64,000 bases of DNA from an uncultured bacterium (GCA_902826835.1 CADEGH010000005.1:200365-264364); one strand, 5' to 3'; positions 1-8,981 are shown, counted from the stretch's first letter. Translations and numbers: made by a program. Notes: generated by a model not told the origin, from the letters alone.

Positions 1-1
1 G

Positions 2-445
2 ATTGCCGAGCGTTCGCCCGCCGCCCTGCCGCTTACCCTTCCGACCGCTCCCGTCGGGACGCTCGAGACGCTGCCGAGCGCGCGCACTTCCGAAGTCGAA
101 GTCAACACCCAGTCTTCGCGGTCCGGGGCGGAGGTGATTTCGAATGGCGTCGTCACGATCTCAGCTCCGTTCGAGAGCCCGATGCCGGCTACCGCCGACC
201 CCGTGGTCGCCCCGAACAACGCCGAGATCAAACCAGCATCGATCGAGGTGACTCCGCCCGCTCCCGCGGTGGACCCGTTGCCGACCCCGGCGCCCACGGC
301 ACCCCGAGTCGACGGCCCGGTGGTCATCATCGGCGAGGCCCGCCCGATCGTGGCTCCGAGCGCGCCGGTCACGCCTGCGGCTCCGGTGGCTGACGGATCC
401 CCCGTGATCGTGATTTCCGAGCCGTTCGAGAATGGCTCGCGCTGA
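2..445 (+). CDS. C-terminal part of a Pro/Ala-rich protein (5' end outside window)
   Basis: The frame is open from base 2 to the TGA at 443-445, so the 147 visible codons are the tail of a gene that begins upstream. A GTG at 134 could be taken for a start but the open frame continues before it. The sequence is dominated by Pro, Ala and Val and has no recognisable domain. A short motif recurs: VVTISAPFE near the middle, VVIIGEARP later, and VIVISEPFE just before the stop. This looks like a low-complexity, possibly extracytoplasmic or linker-rich tail. The function is unknown. A strong terminator follows. Confidence 0.55.
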   Translation: MAERSPAALPLTLPTAPVGTLETLPSARTSEVEVNTQSSRSGAEVISNGVVTISAPFESPMPATADPVVAPNNAEIKPASIEVTPPAPAVDPLPTPAPTAPRVDGPVVIIGEARPIVAPSAPVTPAAPVADGSPVIVISEPFENGSR

Positions 446-469
446 TCGCGCACCGCGCGATTCCGAAGA

Positions 470-505
470 GGGGGGGACCGGCCCGTAGTCGGTGTCCCCC
501 TTTTT
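470..505 (+). terminator. Rho-independent terminator
   Basis: A G-run followed by ACCG pairs with CGGT...CCCCC, and the 3' arm runs straight into five T residues at 501-505. It sits between the stop of the Pro-rich protein and the ATG at 521, so it separates the upstream gene from the next operon. Confidence 0.8.
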
Positions 506-520
506 CGCTACCCTGCGGCC

Positions 521-916
521 ATGTCGAATTCAGATGGTGCGGCGGGCGGCACCGCGCCCGCGCCTAGTCCCAATCAACCGGTCGCAAACCCCTTCCTCGC
601 GATCGAGGATTTCCAGAAGGTCGAGCTCAAGGCCGGCCGGGTGGTGGCGGCCGAGCCCCATCCTTCCGCCGATCGACTCTTGGTGCTCCAGGTAGAGTTG
701 GGGGAGGAAAAGCCCCGGCAAATCGTCGCGGGAATTCGCGCGCACTGGGCGCCGGAGGCCTTGGTCGGCCGGACCATCATCGTGGTTGCCAACTTGAAGC
801 CGGCGATGCTGCGAGGGGTCGAAAGTCGCGGGATGCTGCTCGCCGTCCGGGGAGTGGAGAAGGTGATCCCGCTCGGGCTCGACGGGGACGTGATCCCGGG
901 GACCCGGGTGACCTGA
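521..916 (+). CDS. tRNA-binding domain protein (EMAP/Arc1p/MetG C-terminal type)
   Basis: This 131-residue protein has a flexible Pro/Ala-rich leader (about 1-28) and then a single OB-fold tRNA-binding domain (about 29-131) like the C-terminal domain of methionyl-tRNA synthetase, CsaA and Arc1p. Supporting signs are VELKAGRVVAAEPHPSADRL, the VAGIR segment and NLKPAMLRGVESRGMLLA, all typical of that family. It is a free-standing domain with no synthetase attached, so it probably binds tRNA-like or other structured RNA in trans. Its TGA (914-916) overlaps the recN ATG (916) by one base, implying translational coupling. No clear Shine-Dalgarno precedes the ATG. Confidence 0.85.
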   Translation: MSNSDGAAGGTAPAPSPNQPVANPFLAIEDFQKVELKAGRVVAAEPHPSADRLLVLQVELGEEKPRQIVAGIRAHWAPEALVGRTIIVVANLKPAMLRGVESRGMLLAVRGVEKVIPLGLDGDVIPGTRVT

Positions 917-2598
917 TGCTCGCCGAGTTGAGGGTCCGCGATCTCGCGATCCTCGAGCGAGTGGATCTCTCGTTCGATGCGGGTCTCAATGTGATCTCCG
1001 GCGAAACCGGAGAGGGAAAGTCCCTGCTCCTGCTCGCGGTCACGCTGCTGCTCGGGGAAAGATCGCGGCGCGGCCTCGTTCGGGCTGGGGCCAAAGAGGC
1101 CACGATCGAAGGCCGGTTCCTGCTCGATCCCGGGATGGTCAGTCGTTTGGCGGACGGCAGTGACCTGATCAGCCCGGATGCGACCGAAGTGGTCCTGCGC
1201 CGCACCGTGCTCGAGGACGGCACGAGCCGCGCCTCGATCGATGGCCGTCTCGCCACCGTGTCGACGGTCGCGCGCGTCGCGCAGTGCCTCGTAGATCTGC
1301 ATGCCCAGGGACAAACGCAGGCCCTGGAGCGGCTCTCGGAACGGGCTCGCCTCCTTGACCACTTTGGCGGTCACGGAAGTTTGACGGCGGCCTATCGTCA
1401 AGAGCGCGAGCAAGGCCAGCAGTTGGAAACGCGCATCCATCGGTTGCGCAGTGATCAAGCCACGCACGAGCAGCGGCTCGACTTCCTCCAATTTCAGGTT
1501 CAAGAACTGGAGGAACTCGCCCCCGAAGCCGGGGAAGAAACCTCGGTGGCGCAGAGTTTGAAACTCGCGGCCCGTGCCGAGTCGATCGAGCGCGTTTGCG
1601 ACGACATCGCCGGTTCGCTGGTAGCCGGCGACGGCAGTTGGACCGAGCACCTCGCGCGTTGGCGACGCCAGCTCGGAGAGGTCGCCGAACACCCGGGTTT
1701 TTCTTCTCTCGCGGATCGTCTCTTGGCGTTGGAGACCGAAGTCGCCGACCTCGGAGCCACGGCTTCCGACCTGCGGAGGGCCGCCGCGGGCAGCGGCGAG
1801 TCGGTCGAGGACATGGAGGAGCGCCTGGCCGCGCTGCGACGCATTGCCAGGAAGCACCGGGTCGACGGCGACCATTTGCCCGAACGCCTCCGTGCTCTCC
1901 AGGACGAACTTGCCACGATTCAGTCCTCCGACGCAAACATCGAGGCCCTGGTCTCCCAGAGCGAACAACAGCGGGTGAAGACTCGCGCCGCCGCCGAAAG
2001 CCTGCTGGCGGCTCGCTACGAGGTCGCGCGTCGGCTTGAAGCCGAAGTCGTGGCAGGGTTATCCGAGCTTCGGATGGAGCGAGCGAAGTTCCGCATCGAC
2101 ACCGGGCCTCGGGTTCTTCCCCAGGAGTGGACGCCGCCGGAGGGGGACGAACCCGGGATGGTTCAGTTCTTGGTGACTCCGAATCCGGGCGAACCCGAAC
2201 AGCCCATCGAGCGCGTGGCATCGGGCGGGGAGTTGTCCCGAATTCTCCTGGCAATCAAAGGCGCGCTCGCGGGGGTGCATCGCATCCCCCTCCTCGTTTT
2301 CGACGAGGTCGATGCGGGCATCGGGGGGCGGATCGGGCTTTCGTTCGGCAGGCGGATCGCAGCGATGGCAGTCCATCACCAAGTCTTGGTCGTGACCCAT
2401 CTGCCGCAGGTGGCCGCGTTCGCGAAGCGCCACTTTCGGGTGCGCAAGCACGTGGAGGGGGAGCGCACGCGCACCGAAGTCTCGGTGCTCTCCGCCGAGG
2501 ATCGAGTCGTGGAGATCGCGGAAATGCTCGGTCTGAACGCCAAGGACGCGGGCGCGCGTCGCCAGTCCAAAGCTCTACTCTCGGAGGCCCAAGCATGA
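916..2598 (+). CDS. recN: DNA repair protein RecN
   Basis: RecN is an SMC-like ATPase that acts early in double-strand-break repair. The 560 residues match the usual length. Visible are the N-terminal Walker A GETGEGKS (29-36), a long central heptad-rich coiled-coil region (about 150-370), the ABC signature ASGGELSR (about 435-442) and Walker B LLVFDEVDAG (about 458-467), followed by the VVTHLPQVAA switch segment. It overlaps the upstream tRNA-binding gene by one base and the downstream manA-like gene by ATGA, so all three are probably one transcript. No SOS box was found by eye. Confidence 0.95.
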   Translation: MLAELRVRDLAILERVDLSFDAGLNVISGETGEGKSLLLLAVTLLLGERSRRGLVRAGAKEATIEGRFLLDPGMVSRLADGSDLISPDATEVVLRRTVLEDGTSRASIDGRLATVSTVARVAQCLVDLHAQGQTQALERLSERARLLDHFGGHGSLTAAYRQEREQGQQLETRIHRLRSDQATHEQRLDFLQFQVQELEELAPEAGEETSVAQSLKLAARAESIERVCDDIAGSLVAGDGSWTEHLARWRRQLGEVAEHPGFSSLADRLLALETEVADLGATASDLRRAAAGSGESVEDMEERLAALRRIARKHRVDGDHLPERLRALQDELATIQSSDANIEALVSQSEQQRVKTRAAAESLLAARYEVARRLEAEVVAGLSELRMERAKFRIDTGPRVLPQEWTPPEGDEPGMVQFLVTPNPGEPEQPIERVASGGELSRILLAIKGALAGVHRIPLLVFDEVDAGIGGRIGLSFGRRIAAMAVHHQVLVVTHLPQVAAFAKRHFRVRKHVEGERTRTEVSVLSAEDRVVEIAEMLGLNAKDAGARRQSKALLSEAQA

Positions 2599-3590
2599 TC
2601 CCGGCCCTCCTGTTGATGCGGCCCGCCTTGAAGGAGGCGATCTGGGGAGGCAGCCAACTCCAACGGCGCTACGGGAAGGACGCACCCGTCCAGTCGCCGA
2701 TTGGGGAGTCTTGGGAAGTGTCCTGTCTACCCGGTATGGACTCGATCGATGAACACTCGCAGAGGCCGCTGTCCGACCTCTTCCGCCAAAATCCCGGCCA
2801 GCTTCTGGGGCCGGAGTGGGTGGCCGGATCCTTCCCACTGCTCCTCAAGCTGATTGCGACGAAGAGTCTCCTCTCGTTGCAAGTTCATCCGAACGACGAT
2901 GAGGCGGCAGCCCTCGAGGGCCGCGGGCCCGGCAAGCGCGAGGCCTGGCTCGCGCTCGAAGCCGGTCCCGACTCTTTCCTCTATTTGGGGTTGAACGAAG
3001 GGGTCGAGCTCCCGGACCTTCGCCGCGCCATCCAGAGTGGCCAAAACGCCCAGATCGAGCCCCTCCTGCGCCGCATCCAGCCTCGTCCGGGCGACGTGTA
3101 CGATGTGGCGCCGGGAACTCTGCACGCGATCGGGCCCGGCCTGGTCATGTTGGAAATTCAGCAAGCATCCGACGTCACGTACCGGGTGTGGGACTGGGGC
3201 AGAGTCGGGAGCGACGGGGTACCGCGCCCCCTTCACGTCGAGAAGGCATTCCAAGTCGCGAGGCCGACTCTGAGGCCAGAGGCCCTCTCGGCCCCCACTC
3301 CGAGCCGCCGAATGCCGGGCTCCATCCATCTGAGCCACGAAGACTTCCACCTCGAAACCTGGCAGGTCGACGGCATGTCCAGCCTCCTTGTCAGATCCCT
3401 TTGGCTCCTCACTTGCTTGGCGGGTGAGGGGACGCTCGAGGCGGCGGGTTTGGAGCCGGTCCGGATGACCCGTGGCTGTACCGTGGTCGTGCCCCGAGGC
3501 GCGGCCTTGGTTCATCTGAATGGTCGAGGAATGCGGCTTTCTGCGGTCACGCTCGGGTCCGCCATCCCCGGGGCGGACGGTCCTCGCTGA
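2595..3590 (+). CDS. manA: Mannose-6-phosphate isomerase, class I
   Basis: This 331-residue cupin enzyme interconverts fructose-6-phosphate and mannose-6-phosphate, feeding GDP-mannose and glycan synthesis. Evidence includes the zinc-site motif QVHPND near residue 96, the following Glu in GKREAWLAL, and a second cupin His in the GTLHAIGPGLVMLEIQQ segment with SDVTYRVWDW, all as in the short Bacillus-type isomerases. The start at 2595 is chosen because ATGA overlaps the recN stop; the frame stays open further upstream but that would run deep into recN. The C-terminal part (about 230-331) is less conserved, as usual in the family. Confidence 0.9.
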   Translation: MIPALLLMRPALKEAIWGGSQLQRRYGKDAPVQSPIGESWEVSCLPGMDSIDEHSQRPLSDLFRQNPGQLLGPEWVAGSFPLLLKLIATKSLLSLQVHPNDDEAAALEGRGPGKREAWLALEAGPDSFLYLGLNEGVELPDLRRAIQSGQNAQIEPLLRRIQPRPGDVYDVAPGTLHAIGPGLVMLEIQQASDVTYRVWDWGRVGSDGVPRPLHVEKAFQVARPTLRPEALSAPTPSRRMPGSIHLSHEDFHLETWQVDGMSSLLVRSLWLLTCLAGEGTLEAAGLEPVRMTRGCTVVVPRGAALVHLNGRGMRLSAVTLGSAIPGADGPR

Positions 3591-3675
3591 TCAAGAACTC
3601 GGGGTCCCCCTCGGTCGGGCGTTAGTGTTCGGCCCAGTTTGGATCGAATGCTCCGGCATTTTCCCGAGGTGAGTC

Positions 3676-4605
3676 ATGGCGGAAGCCAGCGAACGAGAAC
3701 GTCTGCACAAATTCTTGGCCCGAGCGGGCGTAGCGAGTCGCCGCGATTGCGAGGACCTCATCATGGCGGGCCGCGTGCTTGTCAACGGTCAACTCGTGGG
3801 CAAGCTCGGAACCACGGTCGATCCGGACGCGGACGAGGTCAAGCTGGACGGGGAACGTGTCACCGTCGATCGCGCCGCTTACTTCCTCGTCTACAAGCCG
3901 AAGGGGGTCGTGTGCACGACTTCCGACCAGTTTGGGCGCAAGTCGGTGATCGACCTTCTCGGGACTCAAAAACTGAAGCGCCTCTTTCCGGTCGGACGGC
4001 TCGAGGAGGACTCGGAAGGCTTGATCCTCGTCACCAACGACGGGGACTTTTCGCAGAAGGTGCTGAGCTGGAAGACTCCCTTGAAGCAGACATGGCACGT
4101 GCGGGCGCGAGGTAAGCTCCCGCCCGATGCGGTGGCGTCGGTCCGAGCCGGTGTGTGGCTGAGCGACGGAAAAACTTCGCCGATGGATGTGCGCGTCCTG
4201 CGGGCAGGGCCCCAGGTCACGACCTTCTTGGTGGTTCCGACCGGTCAGCAGCACCGCCAGTTGCGCCGCGTGTTCGCGAAGGTGGGAGTGGCCACTGATC
4301 GGATCGTGCGCATCCGCATCGGTCCCCTCGGCACGCTGGGACTGAAAGAACGTGGGTACCGGCGGCTCAAGGCCGAAGAGGTCCAGGCTCTCCTGGCTCC
4401 GGCCCCGGAACACGTCTCGGCACCCGCTCCGGTCATTCGCAGCCGGGGATCCCAAAGTGGTCCGCCCAGTCGATCCCCCGCTCGTCCGGGGCGCGGCAAG
4501 CCCGGGTCCGCGCCGCGCACGAAGGGAAGAGACGGCGGGCGAAGTCGCCCCGAGAAACGCCCGATCGATCGCGACGTGGCTCCGAAGCGTCGCGTCGTCC
4601 GCTGA
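3676..4605 (+). CDS. rluB: RsuA/RluB-family rRNA pseudouridine synthase with Glu at the catalytic position
   Basis: This 309-residue protein has an N-terminal S4 RNA-binding domain (about 9-56, RVLVNGQLV segment) and an RsuA-type pseudouridine synthase domain (about 65-240). The family normally isomerises a uridine in 23S or 16S rRNA. The active-site motif GRLD...GL reads GRLEEDSEGL at 107-116, so the position of the catalytic Asp (residue 110) is Glu, encoded by GAG at 4003-4005. The tail from about 250 is Arg/Lys/Pro/Gly-rich and probably disordered, as in many RluB proteins. Start ATG 3676 follows a GAGGTGAG ribosome site. The RluB assignment over RsuA or RluE is by resemblance only. Confidence 0.8.
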   Translation: MAEASERERLHKFLARAGVASRRDCEDLIMAGRVLVNGQLVGKLGTTVDPDADEVKLDGERVTVDRAAYFLVYKPKGVVCTTSDQFGRKSVIDLLGTQKLKRLFPVGRLEEDSEGLILVTNDGDFSQKVLSWKTPLKQTWHVRARGKLPPDAVASVRAGVWLSDGKTSPMDVRVLRAGPQVTTFLVVPTGQQHRQLRRVFAKVGVATDRIVRIRIGPLGTLGLKERGYRRLKAEEVQALLAPAPEHVSAPAPVIRSRGSQSGPPSRSPARPGRGKPGSAPRTKGRDGGRSRPEKRPIDRDVAPKRRVVR

Positions 4606-4764
4606 CCAGGATCGTTCGCCCCGATGGGTGGTCAGCGGCCCGTCGCCTGGCTACGTGCCTGGGCGGTCTTCAGGCGGTTGCGAGTGCCCGGTGAAGGCCT
4701 GACCTGTCCAGCGGAACCACCTCGGCCACGCCGCGGGCGGGGACGAGAGCCGGACGCACGACGA

Positions 4765-6009
4765 TCAGTTCTCCTCGGACTCCTGGTCCTCGGCCGCTTC
4801 GGTCTCGCTGACCGGACGGAAACGCGGGAAGCGAACGAGCTGGGAGAGGATGAGCACGAACCGCGCATCCTCGCGCCGCACGACGTACCGGCGAACCTTC
4901 TTGATGCTGCCGGCTTTGGCCTCCACATAGATCGTGAAGACCTTGGAGGTCACCGTCAGGTTGTTTCTGATCTCCGTGAACAAACGATCGGTCACGGTGT
5001 TGACGTCGCGCTTGACATCGTCCACCGATTCGAATGCCCCCGACCCCAATTCTTCTTCGGGATCCTCGCTCGAACCCGCGCGAGGCTCGGCCGGCTGCCG
5101 CTCCCGCGACTCCCGATTTTCACCGCGGAGGCGATCCTCCAAGTCGCGCTTCTCTTCGAACTCCTTCGACTTGTCAGTGCGGTGGAAGTAGATGTTGGAG
5201 CCGACGATCGCGTCCGAGTCGTTCCTTCGGAACAGCCCCCGCAGCACCGCTTCGGAGGACGTGTTCACGTTGATGCGGAGGTCGGACCAGAGAGTCAGCG
5301 AGTGCATCAGGCCCGGGATGATGGTGCCATCTTCGGGGTCGATCTGATCGAAGAGCAGGTCCTGGGGTAGGCCCGGGATCAATGCGAGGTCGACGATGTC
5401 CAGGGGCAGTCCCGATTTCGAGAGGGGTCGCGGGGTGGGGCCGAAACCAGTGTCTCCCTCTTTGCGGTTGATGAATGCGGAGATGGCATCGGCGAAGAGC
5501 TGGGCCTGATCGGGCAAAAGGTCGGCGCGCGTTTCCTTGCGGAAGGTGTCGAGTACGTTGTAAAGCCCCTCCTTGCGACGCTCTTTTTGGGCATCGTTCC
5601 CCAGGGTAAGCAGGCCGAGGGGCCACTTGCGCTCCTCGTCTTCGATGAAGATGCGCAGTTTGATGGAATCTCCGGAGTCCTCCGGATTGGGCACGAGGCC
5701 GGGCGCCAAAGTGTTGGGATCGAGGTCCTTCGTGATGCCTTCGGTGGAACACCACGGCTCGAGCAGCGTGTCGGTTTCGGGTGAATTCTCGGCGTCGTCG
5801 AGGATGTGGGCCTTGGCGATCTCAAGCCCCGCCTTGAGCGCATAGTCGAGCCGAAGCTCCAGGTCGGCATTTTGGGACGCCTCCCACTCGGTGGTGGCTA
5901 CCGAGGTCGCTTCCGCCGCGAGAATGATCAACAGGGACGCCACGATGATCACGAGGATCAGAGCGGCGCCCCGTTCGGAGGACTGGGGCCGGGGCCAGCG
6001 GTTTGACAT
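4765..6009 (-). CDS. gspK: Type II secretion minor pseudopilin GspK-like protein
   Basis: This 414-residue protein begins with a short basic leader and the prepilin-like segment RGAALILVIIVASLLIILAA (about 13-32). A prepilin peptidase site would be Gly|Ala, and there is no Glu at +5, which is the known peculiarity of GspK. The large globular domain that follows, with a helix-hairpin-like FINRKEGDTGF region and INVNTSSEAVLRGLF, is typical of GspK, which caps the pseudopilus tip. The C-terminus is acidic. It is the last gene of a minus-strand set with the secretin and a small secreted protein (74-bp gap). This is a distant homologue, so assignment rests on architecture. Confidence 0.75.
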   Translation of the reverse strand: MSNRWPRPQSSERGAALILVIIVASLLIILAAEATSVATTEWEASQNADLELRLDYALKAGLEIAKAHILDDAENSPETDTLLEPWCSTEGITKDLDPNTLAPGLVPNPEDSGDSIKLRIFIEDEERKWPLGLLTLGNDAQKERRKEGLYNVLDTFRKETRADLLPDQAQLFADAISAFINRKEGDTGFGPTPRPLSKSGLPLDIVDLALIPGLPQDLLFDQIDPEDGTIIPGLMHSLTLWSDLRINVNTSSEAVLRGLFRRNDSDAIVGSNIYFHRTDKSKEFEEKRDLEDRLRGENRESRERQPAEPRAGSSEDPEEELGSGAFESVDDVKRDVNTVTDRLFTEIRNNLTVTSKVFTIYVEAKAGSIKKVRRYVVRREDARFVLILSQLVRFPRFRPVSETEAAEDQESEEN

Positions 6010-6083
6010 TCCAGCAGTTGGACGGGGGAAAAGAGGAGGGAATTCCCGGCCCCGAGCTTATCAGCGCCGGATCGCCGAGCGAT

Positions 6084-7418
6084 TCACTTCGCGGCGGGTT
6101 CCGGTGCCGGGGGCTCGGCGGGGGTGATAAGGGTCCGAGCCCGCTGTCCATCGGGGGTGATGATCTTTGGGCGGATGAAAAAGATCAGGTTGGTGCGTGC
6201 GTCTTGAGTGTGTCGGCTCGAAAAGAGCACGCCGACCAGAGGGATCTCGCCTAGGACCGGTACGCGGTCATCGACGCCGAGTCGGCTCGTGCTGATGAGT
6301 CCGCCAAGGACGACCGTGGCGCCGTCCCTCACGTCCATGGTCGTGGTCACCGAGCGGTTCGCGATCACCGGATTGACGGCTTCGGACGAGCCGGAGGTGA
6401 TCGTGGTGGCCCCGGTTACGTTTTGCACCTTGACCTCGACCGCCATCCGGATGGTGTCGGGGCGGATCATGGTCGGGAGGACATCGAGAGAAATGTTGAC
6501 CTGCTTGAACTTCACACTCACCACAGTGTTGGCGCCGGCGACATTCAGTTCGAAGTAGGGGACCTCCTGGCCGGCCGTCACGGACGCGGCGTGACCGGAA
6601 AGCACGGCTACGTTGGGCGCGTTGACGACATCCACTTTCGTGAAGAGCTTGAGGGCGGAGATCAAGAGGTCGATCTGCACGTCCTCTTGGATGGTGCCGA
6701 GCTCGGTGAGGATGTTCGGGATGAAGGATCCGGTGCCCCCTGGGAGCCCCGGCACGCCGCGGCCGAGGCGGGCTCGGTCGAAGATGGTGTCGGTCGGGGA
6801 GAGGGCGCTGTAGGGGTTCGCCGGGTTGAAGGGATGATCGTCGCGCTCGAGCGAGAACCACTCGAATCCCAAGGCAAACTCGTCGCTCTCGACGACTTCG
6901 ACCGCGCGTGCTTCGATCACGATCTGGGGGATGCTGCCGAGAATCGTCTGGACTAACTTGGCACACTGATCCACAGCCTTGGTGGGGCCTCGCAGCAAGA
7001 GAGGTTCCAAGCCACTCGCGTCTTTCCAGCCCGGATGGAGTTGCGCGACATTGGGATCGCGAAACAGCGCCGAGGATGACGGACTCTTCGGATCACTCGC
7101 GCTCCACATGGCGGGATTGGCCGCCACCCAGTCCGGGTGTTCGCGGAGGAGATCGCTCACGGCCTTCCCCATACCAGGGGTCAGCCAGAGTACGCGGGTG
7201 ATGCTTCCGTCGGCGTTGGCGATGTCGGGGTAGCGGTAGACCTCCGAGTCGGGAGGTTTTTGGGCCGCCGAGGGATCGTCGGTGCGGTACGGCACCGGCT
7301 GCGACAGAATGTCCGATATGTCCCGCTCGAGCGCGGCACCGCAGCCGCCGAGGAGAACGAGAACCACCCAAGCCGCCAACGGCAGCCAGAGGGCGCACGA
7401 CCGGGGGCGCAGTTTCAC
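6084..7418 (-). CDS. Short secretin (GspD/PilQ-type outer-membrane channel), lipoprotein
   Basis: The 444-residue protein starts with a signal peptide ending in a lipobox, LLGGCG, with Cys26 as the likely lipidated residue. The C-terminal half is a secretin domain: VVNAPNVAVLSGHAASVTAGQ, then VKFKQVNISLDVLPTM, and the closing VLGGLISTSRLGVDDRVPVLGEIPLVGVLF. That motif series is diagnostic of the GspD/PilQ family, which forms the outer-membrane gate for type II secretion or type IV pili. It is shorter than typical GspD (about 600-700) because the repeated N-domains are mostly missing. Its ATG overlaps the stop of the upstream 136-residue secreted protein (ATGA), and gspK follows. Confidence 0.85.
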   Translation of the reverse strand: MKLRPRSCALWLPLAAWVVLVLLGGCGAALERDISDILSQPVPYRTDDPSAAQKPPDSEVYRYPDIANADGSITRVLWLTPGMGKAVSDLLREHPDWVAANPAMWSASDPKSPSSSALFRDPNVAQLHPGWKDASGLEPLLLRGPTKAVDQCAKLVQTILGSIPQIVIEARAVEVVESDEFALGFEWFSLERDDHPFNPANPYSALSPTDTIFDRARLGRGVPGLPGGTGSFIPNILTELGTIQEDVQIDLLISALKLFTKVDVVNAPNVAVLSGHAASVTAGQEVPYFELNVAGANTVVSVKFKQVNISLDVLPTMIRPDTIRMAVEVKVQNVTGATTITSGSSEAVNPVIANRSVTTTMDVRDGATVVLGGLISTSRLGVDDRVPVLGEIPLVGVLFSSRHTQDARTNLIFFIRPKIITPDGQRARTLITPAEPPAPEPAAK

Positions 7419-7825
7419 AGGTGCCGAACGATTTCGCTGGTGATGTCCGGAGGGAGGTGGTCTTTGACGGTGATCGCTCCGACTTCGGCCACCATTTCGT
7501 AGCGACCGTGCTGGACCGTCTTCGTGACCGCTTCCGAGAACCGATCCGAGGCCTTTTTCATGAAGAGCAGATACTCGGCGCTCGTCGGATCCAAATTGCG
7601 TCGCTTGATCTCCTGGTACTCGGGAATGGCGTTGAACACGGTGAGGGACACCACGGTGCCCACCTTGACAACCTCGAGCTGGTCTCCGGAGCAGGCGGTC
7701 ACCGGGTGGTACACCCGCGCCGCGTTGACCACGGTCACTTCGAACTTTTCGGACTCTCCCGAGATGGCCATCGCCGGGGAGACGCCCAGGAAGAACACGA
7801 TAAGGAACCAGGGTAGACGATTCAT
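7415..7825 (-). CDS. Small secreted protein coupled to the secretin gene
   Basis: This 136-residue protein has a Sec signal peptide (about 1-20, cleavage after PAMA). The mature part contains one Cys and an amphipathic helical region (about 85-115). It resembles no family I can name. The start is firm: TAGGAGG lies 8 bases upstream of the ATG. The gene overlaps the secretin start by 4 bases. Because it is first in a set with the secretin and gspK, a periplasmic pilotin or accessory role for the secretin is plausible, but that is inference from position only. Confidence 0.7.
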   Translation of the reverse strand: MNRLPWFLIVFFLGVSPAMAISGESEKFEVTVVNAARVYHPVTACSGDQLEVVKVGTVVSLTVFNAIPEYQEIKRRNLDPTSAEYLLFMKKASDRFSEAVTKTVQHGRYEMVAEVGAITVKDHLPPDITSEIVRHL

Positions 7826-8009
7826 GGCGTCAGCCTCCTAGTCCCACACCTAGCCAAATCGGCCGATTTCGCTGGCGCCTGGAGCCGTACTCCGGCGCTT
7901 CATCCATCAGTTGCTTGCGTTCATGAGGTTCCATCGCGCGGGGGCATCATAAACGCCAGGCCCAAACCGGGGAACCGCAAGCCGGGAAAAATTCTCGGCG
8001 GCGCGAAGT

Positions 8010-8981
8010 TCAGGACGGACGAGCCTCTTTTTCGCGCTCGGGGACCCAAATCGTGCAGCGATTCCCGCCCCACCGTCGGCTCTGTTGGAGAGCGGCGCGG
8101 GCCCGTTTCTCGAAATCTTCGGGACTTTCGAAATGGTCGCCGGCGAAAGCGGCGATGCCCGCCGAGGCCGTGACCCGCAGATCCTGTTCCCCGAGTTCAA
8201 AGGCGCGGCCTTCGATCGAGCTCAGGATGCGGCGGGACATCGTGGTGGCGCCGGCGACATCCGTGTGCGGCAGCAGCAACATGAATTCCCGATCGCGGTA
8301 GCGAGCCAAATGGTCGATATCCCGCGACTCGCAGAGAAGGAGACCCGCGACTTCATTGAGGAGCCGCCGTTCGTCGGCTCCATCCAAGTGCGCGGCCTCC
8401 TCGCCGTCGATTCCGATCAAGACACAGGTGAGAGGCAGGTTGAACCGGCGGGCTTTCTTGAACTCGTCAGCGATCTTGAGGTCCGTGTAGGCCCGGTTGT
8501 ACAGGCCGGTGAGCGAATCCGAGATGTGGGCAAGCAGGGGGTTTTCCTGGCGAGCTCGATCCTCGAGGTCGTCCAGGATGTCCGCGATCTTGTGATCGGC
8601 CCCGGCGGGCAGCTCCGAGCGCTGCTCCAAAGCGGTCGTGATGTCCGTAGGACTCAGCGGGGCGCCGACCAGGGCATCGGCGCCGCAGAGTCGGAGGCGA
8701 TCGGCTTGGCTTGAGTCTTCCTCCTCCACCCCGACCACCACACGAATGCGCCCGGTGGAGCCCTCGCCCTTCAAGGTCTTCAGGACTTCGATCGCCGAGG
8801 GCCGGGGGAGGAGGTGGTGGAGGTAGATGGCACGAGGAGAGGAGACATCGACGGCCTCCAGGACTTCAGTTCCAGAGGCAGCCACCACCACCCGATACCC
8901 CCGAGACTCGAGAAGTTGGGCGAGTGGCGTGATGCGGTTGGCGTCAAAGTCGCCCAGGATCAGGGTTCTCGGAGTAGCCAT
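8010..8981 (-). CDS. REC-GGDEF protein with degenerate active sites
   Basis: The 323 residues hold a receiver-like domain (about 1-120), a linker helix and a GGDEF-like domain (about 150-318) opening with the hallmark DSLTGLYNR. Key residues are lost. The receiver phospho-acceptor region reads YLHHLLP with His instead of Asp, and the later Lys-Pro is Ala-Pro. In the GGDEF domain the first metal-binding Asp is Gly (VLIGIDG) and the signature GGDEF is RDREF. It is therefore unlikely to make c-di-GMP and may act as a sensor, partner or scaffold. GAAGG precedes the ATG. It lies about 1 kb from the c-di-GMP riboswitch, on the opposite strand. Confidence 0.8.
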   Translation of the reverse strand: MATPRTLILGDFDANRITPLAQLLESRGYRVVVAASGTEVLEAVDVSSPRAIYLHHLLPRPSAIEVLKTLKGEGSTGRIRVVVGVEEEDSSQADRLRLCGADALVGAPLSPTDITTALEQRSELPAGADHKIADILDDLEDRARQENPLLAHISDSLTGLYNRAYTDLKIADEFKKARRFNLPLTCVLIGIDGEEAAHLDGADERRLLNEVAGLLLCESRDIDHLARYRDREFMLLLPHTDVAGATTMSRRILSSIEGRAFELGEQDLRVTASAGIAAFAGDHFESPEDFEKRARAALQQSRRWGGNRCTIWVPEREKEARPS

